This document shows, one piece after another, positions 9,529-13,743 of a stretch of DNA of 13,743 bases. The notes under the pieces are model-generated. The model ran no database searches and was not told the DNA's origin. It saw only the letters and a program-made list of their open reading frames with translations. The stretch comes from Conidiobolus incongruus B7586 (taxonomy: Eukaryota > Entomophthoromycota > Entomophthoromycetes > Entomophthorales > Conidiobolaceae), in assembly GCA_000697335.1 (NCBI GenBank), contig JNEM01009818.1, positions 1-13,743 of the forward strand. Reading direction: 5' to 3'. Position numbers and translations under genes: made by a program. How positions within the stretch are numbered: the first letter of the stretch is position 1; every line of letters begins with the position of its first letter.

Positions 9529-9971
9529 TTAGTTACGAGAATTTCGATTAATTGGTATACGGATGAGGTCTGGTGAGTTTTCATCTTCAAGTAATTGTTC
9601 TAAACTATTTGTTAGCGGTTTATTATTTATATTAATACCATAAATAATACCTGCTAAATTAATATTATTAAATACACTACTCCAATTTCTCATTATTTGT
9701 GTGACAACTAAATAAAAATGTTAATAAAACGATTATATTGATAGTAAACTAAATAAAAAATACGTTGATAATTGTCTTCAAGATTATTAAGATGCTCAGA
9801 TATAGTTAACAATTTTTCTTTTAAATCGACCACTTGAGAATGTAAAACTTGAATATCATGTAATTCTTCAGATTTTTGTTGAATAGTTTGGATAATATTC
9901 TGAACATTATGTTCTGGAATAACAGTACTCCTTCTTGGTAAATTAATTGATAATCTTGGATTATGTGACAT
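9529..9971 (-). CDS. DAD2: DASH/Dam1 complex subunit Dad2 (two exons)
   Basis: Dad2 is a small coiled-coil subunit of the DASH (Dam1) complex, the fungal ring or bridge that couples kinetochores to spindle microtubules. Exon 1 is 9971-9764, the intron 9763-9708 (56 bases, GTATTT...TTTAG, with TTAAC as a likely branch site), and exon 2 is 9707-9529. The spliced product is 128 aa, close to yeast Dad2 (about 133 aa). Residues 22-66 form a predicted coiled coil (QKSEELHDIQ, VVDLKEKLLT). Across the junction come the family hallmarks: a VTQIMRNWSSVFNNIN segment with the invariant-looking NW at 77-78, then a near-terminal LIRIP at 117-121, matching the NW...LVRIP pattern of Dad2. The junction joins C and TT into a Leu codon and restores exactly this frame, which supports the splice model. 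Without splicing the frame ends soon after residue 70 and lacks both motifs. The start is the first ATG, opening with MSHNPRLSIN. Assignment rests on remembered family motifs, not a search. Confidence 0.85.
9708..9763 (-). other. Intron of the Dad2 gene
   Basis: This 56-base GT-AG intron has donor GTATTT and acceptor TTTATTTAG, with TATTAAC about 11-17 bases before the acceptor as a plausible branch site. It is in phase 1. Its size matches the three introns of the ENTH-domain gene. An in-frame stop inside it means that retention truncates the protein before the conserved NW and RIP motifs. Confidence 0.8.
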
Positions 9972-10411
9972 TAGCTGATAAGATGAATATGATGGAATAC
10001 ACTTTAATATGACTTGATTTGTGTAATTTAATATTCAATTTTCCTTGTTTTTTATTATGGGATATTATATTTCTTATAACAAATAGTTTGATTTGAATGT
10101 TTATGTATTTTAGTAATATATCAAGTATGAATTATAAATTATATATTTATTAATTTATATATTACTAGAATATTATCTATTCAAATACATAATATAATAC
10201 AATAAATTTTAAACTATATTAATATATTTATATCGGATTCTATTCAAAGCTAAAACATTAACTAAAAGTCAAGTTTATAGTCTCTTATTTGAAATGAAAA
10301 AATTAATAACAACTTTAAATTCCCCAGTACTTAAATATTAATTACTTTGAAAATATAATCCCATAATTTGATAATTAATTTAGTATTGGTAATTATATAG
10401 GTAATGAACAA

Positions 10412-10466
10412 TGATTTGAATACATAAAAAAATCATAAGTGTCAATGCATTCAAATCAATTTGAAT
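10412..10466. repeat. Nested inverted repeats of ATTTGAAT/ATTCAAAT
   Basis: GATTTGAATACAT at 10413-10425 pairs with ATGCATTCAAATC at 10445-10457 (12 of 13 positions, plus one more pair outside), leaving a 19-base loop. The right arm also forms a tight palindrome with the next copy: ATTCAAAT at 10449-10456 and ATTTGAAT at 10459-10466, two bases apart. The same word occurs at about 10087-10095. These could be binding sites for a homodimeric factor or simply AT-rich symmetry. They lie about 450-500 bases upstream of the Dad2 start. Confidence 0.4.
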
Positions 10467-11464
10467 AAGAGATTGAAATTAGAAAGTATATGATGAGTCC
10501 GATGATTCAGATATAAATTAGTGTAATTTAATTATTTTAGAATTGGTTTTATATATAATTAGTGTAGTAATCTCAAATAGTGAAAAGATTCAAAAGATTT
10601 TTTATATGTCCATAATTTAGATGACGACGATGAGCTATTATATCAAAAATCAATTATGGGTTATTCTTTATTTGTTGTAAATAGATGTTAGTGAAACTAA
10701 CTATTTTAATAGAATAGTTACACTTGTTCAAAGTTTCAATACTCATTCTACAGAGACTATCCTCTGGTGTATTATGTGCTTGATCACAGTTTGTTACGAT
10801 TGTCAAGCGTAAATATCTCTATTTTTATAATTATTATTAAATACATTTTCTAGTCATGTGAAGTTTAAAAACCAATTTAAAGCAATGATTGCTAAAAATA
10901 CTAGAGTTAACATTCAAATTATTTAAACATGAAAAAGGAAAACTAGTGAGAACAGTTCCTATTTTAATTACACAAGAGATATAAATTAGAACAGATATTG
11001 TCATTTAACTCTCTCTCAATCTATTTTTCCCAGTACATTGTGATTGTCACGAAGATCAATTGGACATGTACGATCACGAGGAACTATTCCATTTCTTTAA
11101 TGTTATCTCTTCCCTTTCTTGATTTTAGTATATTTATATGTTAGTGGAATTAAAACTCTTATATATAGATATCAGCATATAATATATGCAGTTTGCTTCT
11201 TTATTTTTAACCTAACCACTATTATACGATACTCTATTTTGGTTAGAAAAATTAGCTTAACATGTTTAAATATTTTTAAACTTTGATTTCATTTGTGAAA
11301 AATTTATTATTCAGTAGTAATTTCCACTTAAATGTATTCATCATTGGATATTTAAAGAATAAAAGATTCATTTTAATGCAGTATGTAAAATATCGTATTT
11401 TATCTATTTGATTTATATGAAATATAGCTTTATATTATTTAGAAAACATTAAATGATGACCTTA

Positions 11465-11470
11465 TTTATT
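11465..11470 (-). promoter_or_regulatory. Possible polyadenylation signal AATAAA of the ENTH gene
   Basis: TTTATT on the plus strand reads AATAAA on the minus strand, about 33 bases past the stop codon of the ENTH-domain gene. That is a sensible distance for a fungal poly(A) signal. In DNA this AT-rich the hexamer is common by chance, so the call is tentative. Confidence 0.35.
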
Positions 11471-11502
11471 TAGCTGAGTTAAACAATTAGGTAAAATGTG
11501 TA

Positions 11503-13029
11503 TTAAATCAAGCTGCTGAATGGGTCATTACTATTTTTCTTAGATGGTGACTGTGATTGAGTGTTGTTGGAAGAGAATACCATATTGAATTCATTTTGAT
11601 GCTGCTGCTGTGCCATTTGATTCATGGAAAGTGTGCTCGACTGAGGTTTGCTTGATGTCTTAGATTCAACGAGATTATCTAATTGGAATAAATTGGAGTT
11701 TTTCCCCCAAATACTGGTTGGCTTCAATTCTAAAGTGTTCTGGGTATTCAAAGAGCCATTCTGATTTGATCCATTATTCTGGCTATTAGGTGGAGTATTG
11801 CCAGTGGTCGTGGGTGTATTCAAGGGAATGTTGGCAGCGTGGGTTGGGTTTGAAACACCTGCCGATTCAAAGTCACCAAAGTCATCATCAAAATCGTCGT
11901 TGGCAGTAGATAATAAGTTGGACGGGTGAGATTGGGTGGCAGCTGATTTAGTTGTTTCGGCTAAAGTATTACCAAAATCACCCCAGTCGTCAAGTGGGTT
12001 GGCAGCTGAGCTGGTGGGCTTTGTTGAATTGGAAGTGGAAGAAGGAGCTGGGTCATCAAAACTGAATAAGTCTTGCTCGACTGGAATTTTAGGAGTGGGC
12101 TTATTAGTATTAATAGGCGAGGTGTTTGTAGATGTAAATTCATCACTGACATCCTCATCGTATCTAGCACTAGCACTGTTGGAATATGATCTTGATTCAT
12201 AGCGATCAAAAGCACTACGACCACCATAATTAGATCCGCCACGATTATAATTGTCAATTGAACTACCACTGTAGTGCAAGCCTGAAGAGGAATATCTACT
12301 TGTACCTGAGCTACTTTGGCTACCGAATCCACCAGCATAAGAAGATATACCACTATTGCTTCCAATTGTGCTTGGCTGATTTCCCATTCCTCCATATTTG
12401 AATCGATTGGCTTTGGCCTGCTTTCTCTCTTGCTTAATCCTGTCTGAATCAGACAAAAGCTCGAGAATTTCTTTTGCTCTGTTTCTAATGTTGATACCTT
12501 GATCTTTACCCTTACTGTCCACATATCTATAATTTTTAAGAGATTTGAGATAGTAACTAGAATTTCTTGCGTAATCTACTACTCTCTCCGAACCATTTTT
12601 AATTAGATACTCCAATAGAGTTAATGTCTAAAAATCAAAAAGTAAATTTAAAATCCATCAAGATAATATTTAAAAAGCACCTTGTAAATTTGTCTCCAGG
12701 TACGTCTATCTCTTTCTTCAAAATTTTTACTAATCACTCCCATTACTTCATTAAATAAAGGGCTGAATAATTCAAGTATTAGAATTTGAATAGTATGAAA
12801 TGAAAATTAAACTTACAAGCTAAATGTAGCCTGAGCTATTTCTAACATTAAAGTAGAAGAACTGCACCATCCATCATCGTTAGTTGCCTCCAACACTTTG
12901 GCTTCTGTTTCAGTGACGTTTAACACTGCATTTTTTCTAATGAATAAATTAGAGGATATTGTGAGAAGACCAGATAATAAATGCTTACACTTTATTAATC
13001 ATATTTTTAGCTTCCCAAAGATAATCCAT
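11503..13029 (-). CDS. ENT3: ENTH-domain clathrin adaptor, epsinR/Ent3 type (four exons)
   Basis: Exons are 13029-12989, 12936-12817, 12762-12681 and 12627-11503, separated by three introns of 52-54 bases. The spliced product is 455 aa. Residues 1 to ~155 form an ENTH domain, which binds phosphoinositides and SNAREs: WEAKNMINKV, then NVTETEAKVLEATNDDGW, STLMLEIAQATF, QIYKTLTLLEYLIKNGSER and GKDQGINIRNR, ending in a basic RKQAKANRFKY helix. These features resemble CLINT1/Ent3, which serve clathrin traffic between the trans-Golgi network and endosomes, more than plasma-membrane epsins. The rest is low-complexity, rich in S, N, Q, G and T, with short binding motifs: LFSFDD (268-273), DDWGDFG (294-300), DDDFGDFE (within 325-336, acidic-Phe motifs of the gamma-ear type), a clathrin-box match LFQLD (394-398) and a C-terminal DPFSSLI. 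No ubiquitin-interacting motif was seen. The ENTH assignment is firm; Ent3 versus a sister epsin is inferred. The start at 13029 gives the usual short helix before the domain. Confidence 0.85.
12628..12680 (-). other. Intron 3 of the ENTH gene (weak donor)
   Basis: This 53-base intron has donor GTGCTT and acceptor GATTTTTAG, in phase 0. Removing it joins QIYK to TLTLLEYL, the continuous ENTH sequence expected from the family. Reading through meets a stop after about a dozen codons. The donor departs from the GTAAG(C/T) used by the other two introns of this gene. Confidence 0.8.
12763..12816 (-). other. Intron 2 of the ENTH gene
   Basis: This 54-base intron has donor GTAAGT and acceptor TTATTCAG, in phase 2. 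CTAAT about 20 bases before the acceptor is a plausible branch site. Splicing joins QATFS to FPLFNEVM, restoring the ENTH helix order. Confidence 0.85.
12937..12988 (-). other. Intron 1 of the ENTH gene
   Basis: This 52-base intron has donor GTAAGC and acceptor TTCATTAG, in phase 2. CTAAT lies about 14-18 bases before the acceptor. It separates a 41-base first coding exon (MDYLWEAKNMINK plus two bases) from the bulk of the ENTH domain. Confidence 0.85.
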
Positions 13030-13600
13030 GATGAATAATTTTTATCACTATTAACAGGAAAAGGGTTAGATTGAATTAATATATAAAAGTGTATTATATA
13101 CCTATTTAAGATTTTAGTATTAACAATATTAGCTAGATTAAAATATTCTATTAAACGGTTTAATATGATTTATATAAAGAAATATATTATTTTTAAATAT
13201 TAAGCACTAAAATAATTAAGTGATGATGGAATATATTTTGATATAAAGGAATAAATGTGATTGCTTTTATCCAAATTTATTCTATCCAATCAAAATTAAT
13301 TTCATTAACTGATTCTGACCTATTCTGAATTGATAAAATTCACAATCTGAAAAAAATTTGATCTGAAGAAATATGATCACTACTATAAATATTTAGTTTC
13401 CTAATACTATAATTATTTATTCTTATCATTTTTGAAATTCATTTATTGAAATTTTAGTGATTATAATGCTTGGTCAATAATATTAACAATTGTTAATATT
13501 TTTGTTTTAAAAATAGACCTAATATATTGATTTTAACTCTTTGTGTAAAATTAAACAAAAGATAATTTATTCAATTCATATCAAATTTAAAATAGATGTT
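13030..13600. other. AT-rich upstream region of the ENTH gene
   Basis: No gene was seen in this ~570-base AT-rich stretch. It should hold the 5' UTR and promoter of the minus-strand ENTH-domain gene. A purine tract GGAAAAGGGTTAG at about 13057-13069 (CTAACCCTTTTCC on the minus strand) stands ~30 bases upstream of the start codon and is the only distinct word noticed. Confidence 0.55.
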
Positions 13601-13743
13601 GTCACGAGTCAGGTGACTCTCCTCCCACGTAATATGCTTACTTCAACTGAATATAAGGGTCATTCCCCCCTCACGTGACCAACCACTTCAGCCCTATCCT
13701 TTAATCAGCTAATGATACAACCCTCCAGAAAACTCCAGAAACC
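13601..13743 (+). promoter_or_regulatory. GC-rich regulatory cluster, probable promoter of a gene beyond the right edge
   Basis: The last ~140 bases rise to nearly half G+C, against about 20 percent just upstream, but contain no recognisable coding frame. Visible motifs are: a palindrome GAGTCAGGTGACTC (13606-13619) holding two inverted TGACTC half-sites of the Gcn4/AP-1 kind; CCCCT (13667-13671), the yeast stress response element; the E-box palindrome TCACGTGA (13671-13678), the Cbf1/bHLH type; and a tandem CTCCAGAAA (13723-13731, 13733-13741) resembling degenerate heat-shock element units. Such clustering is typical of an inducible fungal promoter. The orientation towards a plus-strand gene outside the window is inferred from the divergent minus-strand ENTH gene on the left. 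The factors named are by motif analogy only. Confidence 0.5.

Larger units (their letters stand above)
9972..11502. other. Intergenic gap upstream of Dad2, downstream of the ENTH gene
   Basis: This 1.5-kb stretch contains the promoter of the minus-strand Dad2 gene at its left end and the 3' UTR of the ENTH-domain gene at its right end. The left half is AT-rich with repeated ATTTGAAT/ATTCAAAT words. From about 10620 to 11110 complexity and GC rise somewhat, and several short open frames appear on both strands, the longest about 55-58 codons. None has a recognisable motif or a consistent splice partner, so no gene is called. Confidence 0.6.

Noticed and set aside
10491-10510. TGATGAGTCC, identical to part of the hammerhead ribozyme core
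   Set aside because: The matching stem II strand and the GAAA segment of the core are missing downstream, so no hammerhead can form; it is a chance word.
11016-11096. Minus-strand stretch reading GIVPRDRTCPIDLRDNHNV, which looks protein-like
   Set aside because: Only 26 codons lie between stops, the flanking splice signals are poor and no family is recognised; not enough to call an exon.
11961-12524. A 187-codon open frame on the minus strand, out of frame with the ENTH gene
   Set aside because: It overlaps the real ENTH-gene frame, whose sequence is clearly conserved there; the second frame stays open because of the biased low-complexity codons.
13024-13743. Possible extra 5' exon for the ENTH gene upstream of 13029
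   Set aside because: The first exon as modelled already gives the normal short N-terminus of ENTH proteins, and no upstream frame with a suitable donor was needed or seen.

Overview
The window is a piece of a nuclear chromosome from a very AT-rich fungus. A split gene for a DASH/Dam1 kinetochore subunit (a complex known essentially from fungi) points to a fungus. So do the short introns of 52 to 56 bases, the compact genes and the intergenic DNA, which is roughly 80 to 90 percent AT. The phylum cannot be fixed from the sequence alone. No prokaryotic operon structure, virus-like element, transposon ORF, CRISPR array, tRNA or rRNA was recognised.

Layout. Positions 1-1782 are gene-free; the first ~0.85-0.9 kb are extremely AT-rich, with a CpA/TpG-poor composition resembling RIP. 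Positions 1783-8322 (minus) hold one uninterrupted 2179-codon frame, the spliceosomal helicase Brr2 (human SNRNP200). Positions 8323-9528 are gene-poor, with one doubtful small plus-strand frame. Positions 9529-9971 (minus) hold a two-exon gene whose spliced product (128 aa) reads as DASH subunit Dad2. Positions 9972-11502 are intergenic. Positions 11503-13029 (minus) hold a four-exon gene for an ENTH-domain protein of the epsinR/Ent3 type (455 aa spliced). Positions 13030-13743 lie upstream of that gene. Their last ~140 bases turn GC-rich and are packed with motifs like stress and bZIP/bHLH sites, as expected for the promoter of another gene starting beyond the right edge.

All three confident genes are on the minus strand, but they serve unrelated housekeeping jobs: pre-mRNA splicing, chromosome segregation, and clathrin traffic between Golgi and endosome. 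They are separate transcription units, not a functional cluster. The main additions over simple ORF reading are the spliced Dad2 model, the three 5' exons that complete the ENTH domain, the AT-rich RIP-like block and the right-edge regulatory cluster. I found no convincing novel system.
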